Of a stretch of 64,000 nt of DNA, positions 12,616-22,376 are shown piece after piece. The DNA comes from Inhella proteolytica (lineage in GTDB: Bacteria; Pseudomonadota; Gammaproteobacteria; Burkholderiales; Burkholderiaceae_C), in contig NZ_JAEDAK010000008.1 of assembly GCF_016093275.1 (NCBI RefSeq), positions 124,001-188,000 on the forward strand, given 5' to 3'. The notes under the pieces were generated by a model. The model was given only the letters and a program-made list of their open reading frames with translations. It ran no database searches and had not been told where the DNA came from. Position numbers and translations under genes: made by a program. How positions within the stretch are numbered: position 1 is the stretch's first letter; every line of letters starts with the position of its first letter.

Positions 12616-12720
12616 TCGAAAGGGCTTCCTACGGCTTGAAGCTGGCGATTATGGGGGCTCAGAAATGACCAGGGCGCCGGCCCGGGAAGGCACGGCGCCC
12701 CGCTTGGGCCGAGGCCCGGA

Positions 12721-14037
12721 TCAGGCCTGGGCTTGCGCCATCAGCTCATCGAAGGGCAGGGCCTTGTCGGTGACCTTGGCCTTGGCCAGCACGAAGTCGG
12801 TGACGTTGTTCTCGATCACCACGGCCTCGACTTCCTGCATGCGCTCGCGGTCGCTCAGGTACCAGCGCATCACTTCGGCGGGCTTCTCGTAGCTCTGGCT
12901 GAGCTCTTCGATGTGGGCCTGCAGCTGCTCGGGCTTGGCCTGCAGCTTCTCGGTGCGGACCAGCTCGCCAACCACTAGGCCCAGACGCACGCGGCGCTCA
13001 GCCTGCGGAGCGAACATTTCGCTCTGCAGCGGCACCTTCTCGACGTCCTTCAGGCCTTGCGACTTCAGGCGCTCGCGGAACTGCTCGGCCAGGCGGCCCG
13101 CCTCTTCCTCGATCAGGGCCTTGGGCAGGTCCAGCTCGGCCACCTGGATCAGGGCTTCCATGGCGGCCGCCTTGTTGCGGGCCAGCACGCGGAACTTGAC
13201 CTCGCGCTCGAGGTTCTTGCGCACGTCGGCGCGCAGACCTTCGACGGTGCCTTCCTTGATGCCCAGGCTCTTGGCAAAGGCCTCGTTGACTTCGGGCAGG
13301 TTCTGCGCCTCGATCTTCTTCACGGTGACGAGGAAGTCAGCTTCCTTGCCGGCCACGTCCTTGCCGTGATAGTCCTCGGGGAAGGTCAGCGGGAAGGTCT
13401 TGCTTTCGCCGGCCTTCATGCCACGCACGGCCTTCTCGAAGGCTTCGAGCATCTGGCCTTCGCCCAGGATGAACTGGAAGCCTTCGGCCTTGCCGCCGGC
13501 GAAGGGCTCGCCGTCGATCTTGCCTTCGAAGTCGATGGTGACGCGGTCGTCATCTTGCGCGGCAGCGTCCGCAGCGCGCTGGGCGAAGCTGCGGCGCTGC
13601 TTGCGCAGGATCTCGACGGTGCGGTCGACCGCTTCTTCGGTCACTTCGCTGCTGACGCGCTCGACCTCAACGCCGGCCAGATCGCCCAGCTTGATCTCGG
13701 GGTAGACCTCGAAGGTCGCGTCGAAGGCCAGTTCGCCCTCGCCCGCCACATCCTTCTGCGCCAGCTTGGGCAGACCGGCCACGCGCAGCTGCGCCTCGCT
13801 GGCTGCCTTGGCGAAGGCCTCGCCCAGCTGGTCGCTGACCACCTCGTACTGCACCGAGGCGCCGTAGCGCTGGGCCACGAAGCTCATCGGCACCTTGCCG
13901 GGGCGGAAGCCATCGGCCTTCACGGTGCGCGACAGCTTCTTGAGGCGCTTCTCCACCTCGCTGTTGACCATTGCCGAGGGCAGGGTCAGGGTGATGCGGC
14001 GTTCGAGCTTCTCGAGGGTTTCAACGGTGACGGCCAT
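12721..14037 (-). CDS. tig: Trigger factor
   Basis: 438 residues from the ATG at 14037 ('MAVTVETLEKLERR'); a TTG two codons earlier is an alternative. It has the N-terminal ribosome-binding domain with signature 'FRPGKVPMSFVAQRYG' (near residue 44), the central FKBP-type prolyl isomerase domain ('DRVTIDFEGKIDGEPFAGG') and a helical C-terminal chaperone arm. It binds nascent chains at the ribosome exit tunnel. A tRNA-Leu gene ends 22 bases upstream on the same strand and may share its transcript. Confidence 0.96.
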   Translation of the reverse strand: MAVTVETLEKLERRITLTLPSAMVNSEVEKRLKKLSRTVKADGFRPGKVPMSFVAQRYGASVQYEVVSDQLGEAFAKAASEAQLRVAGLPKLAQKDVAGEGELAFDATFEVYPEIKLGDLAGVEVERVSSEVTEEAVDRTVEILRKQRRSFAQRAADAAAQDDDRVTIDFEGKIDGEPFAGGKAEGFQFILGEGQMLEAFEKAVRGMKAGESKTFPLTFPEDYHGKDVAGKEADFLVTVKKIEAQNLPEVNEAFAKSLGIKEGTVEGLRADVRKNLEREVKFRVLARNKAAAMEALIQVAELDLPKALIEEEAGRLAEQFRERLKSQGLKDVEKVPLQSEMFAPQAERRVRLGLVVGELVRTEKLQAKPEQLQAHIEELSQSYEKPAEVMRWYLSDRERMQEVEAVVIENNVTDFVLAKAKVTDKALPFDELMAQAQA

Positions 14038-14059
14038 GGCCAAAATCTCTAAATGTGGA

Positions 14060-14146
14060 TGGTGCGCGGGGCCGGACTCGAACCGGCACGCCGGTGAAGG
14101 CGTCAGGACCTAAACCTGGTGCGTCTACCAATTTCGCCACCCGCGC
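14060..14146 (-). tRNA. tRNA-Leu (TAG)
   Basis: 87 bases with encoded CCA; acceptor GCGCGGG pairs with CCCGCGC, long variable arm, anticodon TAG in loop 'TTTAGGT'. It precedes tig by 22 bases with no terminator visible between. Confidence 0.95.
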
Positions 14147-14233
14147 GGTGGATAGCCCGAGCCCGCCGCTTGCGCGGCCGGCTCCAAGCCTGGATTCGGC
14201 GAACCCGCGATTCTAATGCGCTAAGCGCAGGAA

Positions 14234-17200
14234 TCAGCGGCGCTGACCCGGCACCCGTACACGGAACCACGCCGCATACATGGCCGGCAGGGCGAGCAGC
14301 GTCAGAGCCGTGGCGACGATCAAGCCCCCCATGATGGCCACCGCCATCGGCCCCCAGAACACGGAGCGCGACAGGGGGATCATGGCCAGCACCGCAGCCG
14401 CTGCCGTCAGCACGATGGGGCGGAAGCGCCGCACCGCGGCCTCGACGATGGCCGACCAGGCGGGCACCCCGCGCTCGCGGTCCTGCTCGATCTGATCGAT
14501 CAGGATCACCGAGTTGCGGATGATCATGCCCATCAAGGCGATCACGCCCAGCATGGCCACGAAGCCGAAGGGCCGCCCCAGCAAGATCAGCGCCCCGGCC
14601 ACCCCGGCGATACCGAGCGGTCCGGTCAGGAACACCAGCATCGAGCGCGAGAAGCTCTGCAACTGGAGCATCAGCAGCGTGAAGGTGATGAACAGCATCA
14701 GCGGCACGCCGGCAAAGATGGAGCCCTGCCCCTTGCTGCTCTCCTCCACGGCGCCCGCCACCTCGATGCGGTAGCCCACCGGCATCTTCTGCTGCAACTC
14801 CTGCAGCTTGGGCCAGATCTGGCCGCTGACGGTGGCGCCCTGCAAGCCTTCCACCACATCGCCCTGCACGGTGATGGCGAACTGACGGCCCTCGCGCCAC
14901 ATCACGCCAGGCTCGAAACCGAACTCGTGGCGGGCAATCTGCGATAGCGGGATCGAACGCCCGGTGGCCGTGGGCACATAGGCACTGGCCAGGTCGGTGA
15001 CGGCGCTGCGCTCGTCCAAGGGCTGGCGCAGCACGATGTCGATCAGGCGGTCGTTCTCGCGGAACTGGCCCACCGTGGTGCCGGACAGGATTGTGCGCGA
15101 GGCCTGCGCCAGGCTCTGGCTCGACACCCCGAGCGCCCGCGCCTTGTCCTGATCGACCTGCAGGCGCAGCACCTTGATGGATTCATTCCAGTTGTCGTTC
15201 ACCCCACGCATATTGGGGTTGGCGCGCACCAGGGCCTTGGCTTCGTCCGCCCACTGGCGCAGCAGCTTGGGGTCCGGGCCGATGACGCGGAATTGCACCG
15301 GGTAAGGCACCGGTGGGCCGTTGGGCAGCAGCTTGGTGCGCGCACGGGCCTCCGGGAATTCGGCCGCCAGCAACTCCGGCAGGCGCATGCGCAGGGCCTC
15401 GCGCTCCTTCAAGGACTTGGGCAGCAGGATGGCCTGCGCCACATTGCTCTGCGGAAAGATGTTGTCCAGCGGCAGATAGAAGCGCGGCACGCCGCTGCCC
15501 ACCCAGATGCTGACCGACTGCAGCTCCGGCTCCTTCATGAGCCGCTTTTCAAAGCGCTGCGCCAAGGCTTCGGTGGCCTGGATCGGCGAGCCCTCGGGCA
15601 GCCACATGTCCACCAGGATCTCCGGCCGGCTGGAGTCGGGGAAGAACTGCTGTTGCACCCGGCCCATGCCGACGATGCCCAGGGCGAACACGCCGATCGT
15701 CATGCCGATGGTCAGCCACCGGTGCACCACGCACCAGCGCACGACGGCGCGAAAACGCGTGTAGAACGGGGTGTCGAACAGCTCGTGCGCCTCGCCTGGC
15801 AAGGCGGGCCGGGTGTGCAGCAGCAAGGCGCCCAGGTAGGGCACGAAGTAGACCGACACCACCCAGGAGATCACCAGCGCCGCAGCCGTGACGGCAAAGA
15901 TGGCGAAGGTGTACTCGCCCACCGCCGAACGCGCCAGCGCGATCGGCAGAAAGCCCACGGCGGTGATCAGGGTGCCGGTCAGCATCGGCATCGAGGTCAC
16001 CTCGTAGGCGAAGGTGGCGGCATGCAGCTTGTCGTGCCCCTCCTCCAGTTTGCGCACCATCATTTCGACGGCAATGATGGCGTCGTCGACCAGCAGGCCC
16101 AGCGCAATGATCAAGGCGCCGAGCGAGATCTTGTGCAGGCCCACGCCCCAATAGAACATGGTGACGAAGGTGATCGCCAGCACCAGCGGGATGGTGATGC
16201 CCACCACTAGGCCCGGCCAGATGTCGATGCGCAGCGGACGGGTGTGCAGCCCCAGCGAGATGAAGCTCACCGCCAGCACCACCACCACCGCCTCGATGAG
16301 CACCTGCACGAACTCGCCCACCGAGCGCTGCACGGCCTGGGGCTGGTCCTGGATCTGTTGCAGCTCCACGCCCAAGGGCAGGTCGGGCGTGACGGTCTTC
16401 ATGGCCTCGCGCAGGACCTTGCCCAGGCGAATGATGTCGCCGCCTTTGGCCATCGAGACGCCCAGGGCCACGACCTCGCGGCCCTGGTGGCGCACGGTCA
16501 CGCCGCGCGGCTCGGCATAGCCGCGGGTGATGGTGGCGATGTCGGCCAAGCGCAGGCTGCTGGCCTGGCCGGTCTGCGGGTTCATGGCCCGGATCGGCAG
16601 ATCGCGCAGGGTGTCGAGGTTCTCGAACTGCCCCTCGACACGCACGCCGACGTTGCCTTCCGGCGTGTTCAGCAGGCCCGCGCCCTCGACGGCGTTCTGC
16701 GCATTCAGCTGGCCGATGACCTGGGTGATGTCGATGCCAAGCTGCGCCAGCTTCTTGTGCGAAATCTCGACATAGACCTTTTCAGGCTGCACGCCGAACA
16801 GCTCGACCTTGGCCACATCGGGCACGCGCAGCAGCTTGGCGCGCACGGTCTCGGCGTGGCGGCGCAGTTCTTCGGCGCTGTAGCCATCGCCCGAGAGAGC
16901 GTAAATAGTGCCGTAGACGTCACCGAACTCGTCGTTGAAGAAGGGCCCGATGACGCCCTGCGGCAGCGTGCCGCGCATATCCCCCAGCTTCTTGCGCACC
17001 TGGTACCAGGTGCCCGGCACGTCCTTGGACGGCACGCTGTCCTTGAGCTGGAAGATCGTCAGCGACTCATTGGGCTTGGTGAAGCTGCGGATCTTGTCGG
17101 CATAGGCCACTTCCTGCAGCGTGCGCTCGACCTTGTCGGTGACCTGCTCGGCCATCTGCTGGGCCGTGGCGCCGGGCCAGAACACCTGCACCACCATGGC

Positions 17201-17362
17201 GCGGAAGGTAAAGGGAGGGTCTTCGTCCTGTCCGAGCTGGAAATAGGCCGCGAAGCCCACCAGCAGCAGGACGGCCATCAGATACCGCGTCAGCGCCGGG
17301 TGCTCCAGCGCCCAGCGCGACACATTGAACTTGCCGTTGCCGGCCGTGGAAGCGTTGCTCAT
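14234..17362 (-). CDS. RND efflux transporter, inner-membrane permease
   Basis: 1042 residues, typical for the hydrophobe/amphiphile efflux (HAE1) class of RND pumps. One transmembrane helix near residues 25-45 precedes a large periplasmic loop; a block of helices follows near residues 340-540; a second loop and helix block end the protein. The proton-relay Asp pair is in 'GLLVDDAIIAVEMM' (near residue 410). The N-terminal 'FTFRAMVVQVFWPGATAQQM' is typical of AcrB relatives. It needs the adaptor encoded 19 bases upstream; no outer-membrane channel gene is in the window. Substrates cannot be predicted. Confidence 0.93.
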   Translation of the reverse strand: MSNASTAGNGKFNVSRWALEHPALTRYLMAVLLLVGFAAYFQLGQDEDPPFTFRAMVVQVFWPGATAQQMAEQVTDKVERTLQEVAYADKIRSFTKPNESLTIFQLKDSVPSKDVPGTWYQVRKKLGDMRGTLPQGVIGPFFNDEFGDVYGTIYALSGDGYSAEELRRHAETVRAKLLRVPDVAKVELFGVQPEKVYVEISHKKLAQLGIDITQVIGQLNAQNAVEGAGLLNTPEGNVGVRVEGQFENLDTLRDLPIRAMNPQTGQASSLRLADIATITRGYAEPRGVTVRHQGREVVALGVSMAKGGDIIRLGKVLREAMKTVTPDLPLGVELQQIQDQPQAVQRSVGEFVQVLIEAVVVVLAVSFISLGLHTRPLRIDIWPGLVVGITIPLVLAITFVTMFYWGVGLHKISLGALIIALGLLVDDAIIAVEMMVRKLEEGHDKLHAATFAYEVTSMPMLTGTLITAVGFLPIALARSAVGEYTFAIFAVTAAALVISWVVSVYFVPYLGALLLHTRPALPGEAHELFDTPFYTRFRAVVRWCVVHRWLTIGMTIGVFALGIVGMGRVQQQFFPDSSRPEILVDMWLPEGSPIQATEALAQRFEKRLMKEPELQSVSIWVGSGVPRFYLPLDNIFPQSNVAQAILLPKSLKEREALRMRLPELLAAEFPEARARTKLLPNGPPVPYPVQFRVIGPDPKLLRQWADEAKALVRANPNMRGVNDNWNESIKVLRLQVDQDKARALGVSSQSLAQASRTILSGTTVGQFRENDRLIDIVLRQPLDERSAVTDLASAYVPTATGRSIPLSQIARHEFGFEPGVMWREGRQFAITVQGDVVEGLQGATVSGQIWPKLQELQQKMPVGYRIEVAGAVEESSKGQGSIFAGVPLMLFITFTLLMLQLQSFSRSMLVFLTGPLGIAGVAGALILLGRPFGFVAMLGVIALMGMIIRNSVILIDQIEQDRERGVPAWSAIVEAAVRRFRPIVLTAAAAVLAMIPLSRSVFWGPMAVAIMGGLIVATALTLLALPAMYAAWFRVRVPGQRR

Positions 17363-17381
17363 GCTGCTGCGCCTGGGCCGC

Positions 17382-18503
17382 TCAGGGTTTGCCGGCCGGT
17401 GCGCCGTAGCGCCGCACCTTCTGGCCCGGGCTCAGCGCATGCACGCCCGCCACCACTACTTCCTGGGTCGGGCTCAGCCCGCTGCTGACCACCACTTCGT
17501 TGCCGTCCGCCCCGGCCACCTGGATGGCCTGGGTGCGCACGGTCATCGTGGCCGGGTCCAGCACCCACACCTGCGTCTGGCCCTTGGCCTCGAACACCGC
17601 GGCCATCGGCAGCTTGACCACACCGGTCTGCTTGGGCGAAGTGAGAAGCACCGTCGCGGTCTGACCCAGCTTCACCGGCGCCTCGGCACCGATGTCGACC
17701 TTGGCAGTGAAGGTGCGGGTCACCGGATCGGCGGCTTCGGCGAGTTCGCGCAGCTTGGCAGGCAGCAGCTCCGATTGGCCCCATAAGCGCACGGCCAGCG
17801 CGCCGGGCTGCGCCGCCAGCTGGCGCAATGCCAGAACCTGGTGCTCGGGCACTTGGAACACCACGTCGCGCGGGCCCTTCTGGGCCAGCCGGAGCACCGG
17901 CGTGCCGGCTGCCACCACGGTGCCGGGCTCGGCATCCACGGAGGTGATGACACCGGCGGCGTCGGCCTCCAGCGCCGCATATTGGCTTTGGTTGCGCTGC
18001 GCCTTGGCCTGGGCGCGGGCCTGTTCGAACTGGGCTTGTGCCGCCTGCAAGGCCGCCTCGCGGCGTTCCAGCTCCGCGCCGCTGATGAAGCCCTGGTTCT
18101 TCAGCTCGCGGAAGCGCTTGATGTCGGCCACCTGCTGGTCGCGATTGGCCTTGGCCGCCGTCAGCGCGGCTTCAGCCGCATCGGCCGCCAGCCTCAGGTC
18201 GGCCGGATCGAGGCGCATCAGCACCTGGCCCGCCTTGACGCTGTCGCCCAGGCCGACGGTGCGGCTCAGCACCTTGCCGGGCACCCTGAACGCGAGGCGC
18301 GATTCGGTGCGGGCGCGCACCTCGGCCGCGAACTCCAGGGTCTGGCCGGCTTGGGCCACCTTCAGCACCTGGGTGCGCACGGCACGCTCGGGAGCCGGTT
18401 CGGCGTCCTTGCGGCCGCAGCCGCTCACCAGTACGCCCAGGGCCAAGCCCAAGGCCCAAACCCCCATCCGACGCCTGCCATGGGCGCCCGCTGCAGCTGT
18501 CAT
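17382..18503 (-). CDS. RND efflux periplasmic adaptor, lipoprotein
   Basis: 373 residues. The start at 18503 is preceded by AGAGG and gives a clean lipoprotein signal: basic N-terminus, hydrophobic stretch and lipobox 'LVSGC' with Cys29. The rest is a membrane fusion protein: 'AEVRARTESRLAFRVPGKV' barrel-sandwich half, a helical hairpin rich in Ala/Gln (about residues 110-180), then the second lipoyl half ('ITSVDAEPGTVVAAGTPV') and beta-barrel. It links the permease to an outer-membrane channel. An 18-bp dyad (18572-18589) lies in the divergent promoter region shared with hpnC. Confidence 0.93.
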   Translation of the reverse strand: MTAAAGAHGRRRMGVWALGLALGVLVSGCGRKDAEPAPERAVRTQVLKVAQAGQTLEFAAEVRARTESRLAFRVPGKVLSRTVGLGDSVKAGQVLMRLDPADLRLAADAAEAALTAAKANRDQQVADIKRFRELKNQGFISGAELERREAALQAAQAQFEQARAQAKAQRNQSQYAALEADAAGVITSVDAEPGTVVAAGTPVLRLAQKGPRDVVFQVPEHQVLALRQLAAQPGALAVRLWGQSELLPAKLRELAEAADPVTRTFTAKVDIGAEAPVKLGQTATVLLTSPKQTGVVKLPMAAVFEAKGQTQVWVLDPATMTVRTQAIQVAGADGNEVVVSSGLSPTQEVVVAGVHALSPGQKVRRYGAPAGKP

Positions 18504-18571
18504 CGCAACCTCTTTGGGATCGACGGCTTCGCCCCCAGGCGTGCCGATGTTCTTAGATGCGCCGCTAATGT

Positions 18572-18589
18572 ACTGGAGCTCCTTCCAGT
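18572..18589. promoter_or_regulatory. Dyad between efflux and hpn operons
   Basis: Inverted repeat actgga / tccagt with a 6-base spacer, in the 104-base divergent region. Possible operator for an efflux regulator (MerR- or TetR-like); no regulator gene adjoins it. Weak evidence. Confidence 0.35.
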
Positions 18590-18607
18590 GGCAGAGCCGC
18601 AGACACA

Positions 18608-19471
18608 ATGCGCGCCGTGCCCTTATCTGCCCTTCCGAGCGCGCAACGCCACCAGCAGGAGAACTTTCCGGTCGCCTCCTGGCTCTGCCCCCCAGCGCTG
18701 CGCCCCCCCATCCTGGCCATTTACCGATTCGCGCGCTACGCCGACGACTTGGCGGACGAGGGCAACACGTCTGTGGCCGAACGGCAACAGGCCATCGCCG
18801 AGCTGCGCTCCCAGCTGCGCGCCATCAAGGAGGGCCAGCCCTGCGAGCCCGCGCTGCGTCCGGTGCTGGATCCGCTGGCGCAGGCCCTGCGGGACCACCA
18901 ACTGCCGCTGCCGCTTCTGGAGGCCCTGCTGGACGCCTTTCACCAAGACACCTGGGTGCAGCGCTACGCCAACCGGGCCGAGCTGCTGCACTACTGCGAG
19001 CGCTCGGCAAACCCGGTGGGTCGCCTGCTGCTGCATCTCTTCGGCATCCAGGACGCCGCGGCGCTGCGGGCCTCCGATGCCATTTGCACCGCCCTGCAGT
19101 TGATCAACTTCTGGCAAGACCTGTCGCTGGATCGGCTGAAAGGGCGGGTTTATCTGCCGGCAGACCGGCTGGCGGCGGCCGGCAGCAGCGTCGGACAGGT
19201 TCTGGATGGCCACGACAGCCCGAGCTTGCGCCTGTGCGTGGCGGGCGAACTGGACTGGGCCTGCGCACTGATGTGCGAGGGCGCCAGCCTGCCCTTCCGC
19301 GTGCCCGGCCGCATGGGCTGGGAGCTGCGCCTGGTCGTTCAGGGTGGCCTGCGGGTGGCGGAGAAAATTCGCACCATGAACCACGCCACCCTGCTGCACC
19401 GGCCGCGCCTGCGCGCCTGGGACGCCCCACTCCTGCTCTGGCGCGCCGCGCGCATGGACCCGCGCGCATGA
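18608..19471 (+). CDS. hpnC: Squalene synthase-family protein HpnC
   Basis: 287 residues. The two Asp-rich prenyl-diphosphate motifs are present: 'RFARYADDLADEGN' (near residue 40) and 'NFWQDLSLDRLKGRVYLP' (near residue 168). In characterised HpnCDE systems HpnC turns presqualene diphosphate into hydroxysqualene. It is followed by hpnD (ATGA overlap) and hpnE, the standard order, which fixes its identity among the phytoene/squalene synthase family. Squalene is the precursor of hopanoids, but no squalene-hopene cyclase is in the window. Confidence 0.9.
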   Translation: MRAVPLSALPSAQRHQQENFPVASWLCPPALRPPILAIYRFARYADDLADEGNTSVAERQQAIAELRSQLRAIKEGQPCEPALRPVLDPLAQALRDHQLPLPLLEALLDAFHQDTWVQRYANRAELLHYCERSANPVGRLLLHLFGIQDAAALRASDAICTALQLINFWQDLSLDRLKGRVYLPADRLAAAGSSVGQVLDGHDSPSLRLCVAGELDWACALMCEGASLPFRVPGRMGWELRLVVQGGLRVAEKIRTMNHATLLHRPRLRAWDAPLLLWRAARMDPRA

Positions 19472-20316
19472 CGCCCCAGCAATACGTGCAAGACAAGGCG
19501 GCCGCCAGTGGCTCCAGCTTCTATTACGCCTTCAAGTTCCTGACCCCGCCGCGGCGCGCCGCCATCACCGCCTTCTACGCCTTCTGCCGCGAGGTGGACG
19601 ATGTGGTGGACGAAGTGCAGGACCCGGGCGTTGCCGCCACCAAACTGGCTTGGTGGCGCCAGGAGGTTCAGCGCCTGTTTGCCGGCCAGCCCAGCCACCC
19701 GGCGATGCTGGCGCTCAGTCCCCATCTAGCCCCTTACGGCATCGAGGCCCGGCACCTGCTCGCCGTCATCGAAGGCTGCGAGATGGATTTGCAGCAGACC
19801 CGCTACCTGGACTTCGCCGGACTGGAGCGCTACTGCCATCTGGTGGCCGGCGTGGTGGGCGAGGTGGCCAGTGCGATCTTCGGGCGCACCCAGAAGCAGA
19901 CCGTGGCCTACGCCCACAAGCTGGGCCTGGCCCTGCAGCTCACCAACATCCTGCGCGATGTGGGCGACGACGCCCGCCGCGGCCGCATCTACCTGCCGGT
20001 GAACGAGCTGCAGCAGTTCGACGTCAAGGCCCACGAGATCCTGAAGCGCGAGGCGCCCTGGGGCTACAGCGAGCGCTTCACGGCCCTGATGAAGTTCCAG
20101 GCCGAGCGCGCGCACCGCCTGTACGACGAGGCGCTGGCCCTGCTGCCCGAGGCCGACCGCCAGGCCCAGAAGCCCGGGCTGATGATGGCCAACATCTACC
20201 GCGCCTTGCTGTGCGAGCTGGAGGCCGAGCACTTCCAGGTGCTGCACCAGCGCATCGCCCTCACGCCCTTGCGCAAGCTGTGGATCGCCATGCGCACCAA
20301 TTGGCGCGGCCGTTGA
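19468..20316 (+). CDS. hpnD: Presqualene diphosphate synthase HpnD
   Basis: 282 residues. The ATG at 19468 overlaps the hpnC stop (ATGA). Motifs 'FCREVDDVVDEVQD' (near residue 38) and 'LTNILRDVGDDARRGRIYLP' (near residue 150) are the two Mg-binding Asp-rich segments. It joins two farnesyl diphosphates to presqualene diphosphate. The middle gene of hpnCDE. Confidence 0.93.
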   Translation: MTPQQYVQDKAAASGSSFYYAFKFLTPPRRAAITAFYAFCREVDDVVDEVQDPGVAATKLAWWRQEVQRLFAGQPSHPAMLALSPHLAPYGIEARHLLAVIEGCEMDLQQTRYLDFAGLERYCHLVAGVVGEVASAIFGRTQKQTVAYAHKLGLALQLTNILRDVGDDARRGRIYLPVNELQQFDVKAHEILKREAPWGYSERFTALMKFQAERAHRLYDEALALLPEADRQAQKPGLMMANIYRALLCELEAEHFQVLHQRIALTPLRKLWIAMRTNWRGR

Positions 20317-21578
20317 GCGCGGACCTCACGATCGTCGGGGGCGGCTGGGCCGGCATCGCGGCGGCGGTGCAGGCCGTGCAGGCCGGCGCCCGCGTGCGCC
20401 TTCTGGAGATGGCACCCCAGCTCGGAGGCCGGGCGCGCAGCCTGAGCGCAGGCGACGACGCGCTGGACAGCGGGCACCACATCCTCATCGGCGCCTATCG
20501 CCACACCCTCGATCTGATGCGCCGGGTAGGCGCCGACCCGCAGACCCTGCTGTGGCGCGGCCCGCTGGCCCTGGTGGACGCACAAGGCCGCGGCCTGCGC
20601 TGGCCTGCGGGGCGCCCGGCGGCGCTGGCACTGGTGCAGGCCGTGGCGGGCCACCCGGGCTGGCAGCTGCGCGAGCGCCTGGCCCTGGCCCGCTGGGGCG
20701 CGGGCCTGCTGCTGCGCGGACTGCGCTGCCCGCGCGAATGGAGCGTGGCCCGGCTCTGCCATGGCTTGCCCGCCGCGGTGCGCGAGGACTTGTTCGAACC
20801 CCTGTGCATCGCGGCGCTGAACACGCCGATCGAGCAGGCCAGTGCCAGCGTGTTCCTGCGCGTGCTGCGCGATGCCTTGCTGGGCGGGCCCGGCGCCGCC
20901 GACCTGCTCTTGCCGCGCCGTCCGTTGGACCAGCTGTTGCCCGCGCCCGCGGCCCGCTGGTTGCGCGCGCAGGGTGCCCAGATCGAGCTGGGGCGGCGCG
21001 TGCAAGCCCTGCAGGCGGGCGAAGCGGGGCGGTGGCTGTTGGACGGTGAGCCCTGCACGCGGGTGCTGCTGGCTTGCAGCGCCACCGAAGCGGCTCGGCT
21101 GTGCACGCCCCTCGCGCCCGCCTGGTCCGCCAGCACCGCCGCATTGCAGAGCGAAGCCATCCTGACCGTCTACCTGGAGGCCGACGCCGTGCAGCTGCCC
21201 GCTCCCATGGTGGCCTTGCGCGGCGCACCGGCGCAGTTTCTGTTCGACCTGCAGGCCATCGGCGGCACCCCTGGACGCTTCGCGGCCGTGGGCAGCGCCT
21301 TGGCAGGCCGCCTGCCGGAAGGACGTGCCGCCTTGACTGAGGCCGTGCGCGCGCAGGTTGCCGCCCAGGTGCCCGGGCTGAGCCAGGCGCGCCTGCTGCG
21401 CAGCCATGCCGACCGTCGCGCCACCTTCGCCTGCACCGCCAATCTGCAGCGCCCGCCCGCCCAGATCCGGCCCGGCCTGTGGGCCTGCGGCGACTACATC
21501 GAGGGCCCCTACCCTGCCACCCTGGAGGGCGCCGTGCGCTCGGGGCAACAGGCCGCGCGGGCAGCGCTTGCACAATGA
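20313..21578 (+). CDS. hpnE: Hydroxysqualene dehydroxylase HpnE
   Basis: 421 residues from a TTG start at 20313 that overlaps the hpnD stop (TTGA); no ATG or GTG gives the N-terminal Rossmann fold, so TTG is preferred. The FAD-binding motif 'IVGGGWAGIAAAVQAVQAG' starts at residue 7, followed by 'LEMAPQLGGRARS'. The C-terminal 'GLWACGDYIEGPYPATLEGA' binds flavin, as in phytoene desaturase-like amine oxidases. It reduces hydroxysqualene to squalene. Confidence 0.9.
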   Translation: MSADLTIVGGGWAGIAAAVQAVQAGARVRLLEMAPQLGGRARSLSAGDDALDSGHHILIGAYRHTLDLMRRVGADPQTLLWRGPLALVDAQGRGLRWPAGRPAALALVQAVAGHPGWQLRERLALARWGAGLLLRGLRCPREWSVARLCHGLPAAVREDLFEPLCIAALNTPIEQASASVFLRVLRDALLGGPGAADLLLPRRPLDQLLPAPAARWLRAQGAQIELGRRVQALQAGEAGRWLLDGEPCTRVLLACSATEAARLCTPLAPAWSASTAALQSEAILTVYLEADAVQLPAPMVALRGAPAQFLFDLQAIGGTPGRFAAVGSALAGRLPEGRAALTEAVRAQVAAQVPGLSQARLLRSHADRRATFACTANLQRPPAQIRPGLWACGDYIEGPYPATLEGAVRSGQQAARAALAQ

Positions 21579-21582
21579 CGCC

Positions 21583-22344
21583 ATGAGTGAAGCCCCCACG
21601 CCCGCGATCCAAGTGCTGGAGCGCGCCTTTGCGCTGCTGGATGTGCTGGCCCGCCATGCCGATCCGATTCCGCTGAAGGCCCTGGCCGAGGCCACCGGAC
21701 TGCACCCTTCGACCGCCCATCGCATCCTCAACGACCTGACCCTGGGCCGCTATGTCGACCGGCCCGAACCCGGCAGCTACCGCCTGGGCATGCGCCTGCT
21801 GGAATTAGGCAATCTGGTCAAGGCGCGGCTGGATGTGCGCGACGCCGCACTGGATTCGATGCGCGAGCTGCACAAGCTCACGCACCAGCCGGTGAACCTC
21901 TCGGTGCGTCAGGGCGACGAAATCGTCTACATCGAACGCACCTACAGCGAGCGCAGCGGCATGCAGGTGGTGCGTGCGGTGGGCGGCCGCGCCCCGCTGC
22001 ACCTGACCTCGGTGGGCAAGCTCTTCCTCGCCCATGACGAGCCGGCGCGCGTGCGCGCCTACGCCACGCGCACCGGTCTGGCCGGCCATACGCGCAACAG
22101 CATCACCGACCTGCCCCGCCTGGAGCGCGAGCTGGCCACGGTGCGCGCGCGCGGGGTCTCACGCGACGAAGAGGAACTGGAGCTGGGGGTGCGCTGCATG
22201 GCCGCCGGCATCTTTGACGACCAGGGCAAGTTGGTGGCGGGGCTGTCGATCTCCGCGCCCTCGGACCGGCTGGAGGAAGGGTGGGAGCCCAAGCTGCGGG
22301 ACACGGCCGCGGCGATTTCGGCAGCCCTGGGGTATCGGGCTTAG
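21583..22344 (+). CDS. IclR-family transcriptional regulator
   Basis: 253 residues. The N-terminal winged helix-turn-helix is 'IPLKALAEATGLHPSTAHRI' (near residue 29); the C-terminal effector domain includes 'GRAPLHLTSVGKLFLA' and 'EELELGVRCMAAGIFD', both typical of IclR proteins. Its ATG lies 4 bases after the hpnE stop, so it may be transcribed with hpnCDE. Ligand and targets unknown. Confidence 0.92.
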   Translation: MSEAPTPAIQVLERAFALLDVLARHADPIPLKALAEATGLHPSTAHRILNDLTLGRYVDRPEPGSYRLGMRLLELGNLVKARLDVRDAALDSMRELHKLTHQPVNLSVRQGDEIVYIERTYSERSGMQVVRAVGGRAPLHLTSVGKLFLAHDEPARVRAYATRTGLAGHTRNSITDLPRLERELATVRARGVSRDEEELELGVRCMAAGIFDDQGKLVAGLSISAPSDRLEEGWEPKLRDTAAAISAALGYRA

Positions 22345-22376
22345 CAACAGAAGGCTGACCGGCTGCCAGCGCCCCA

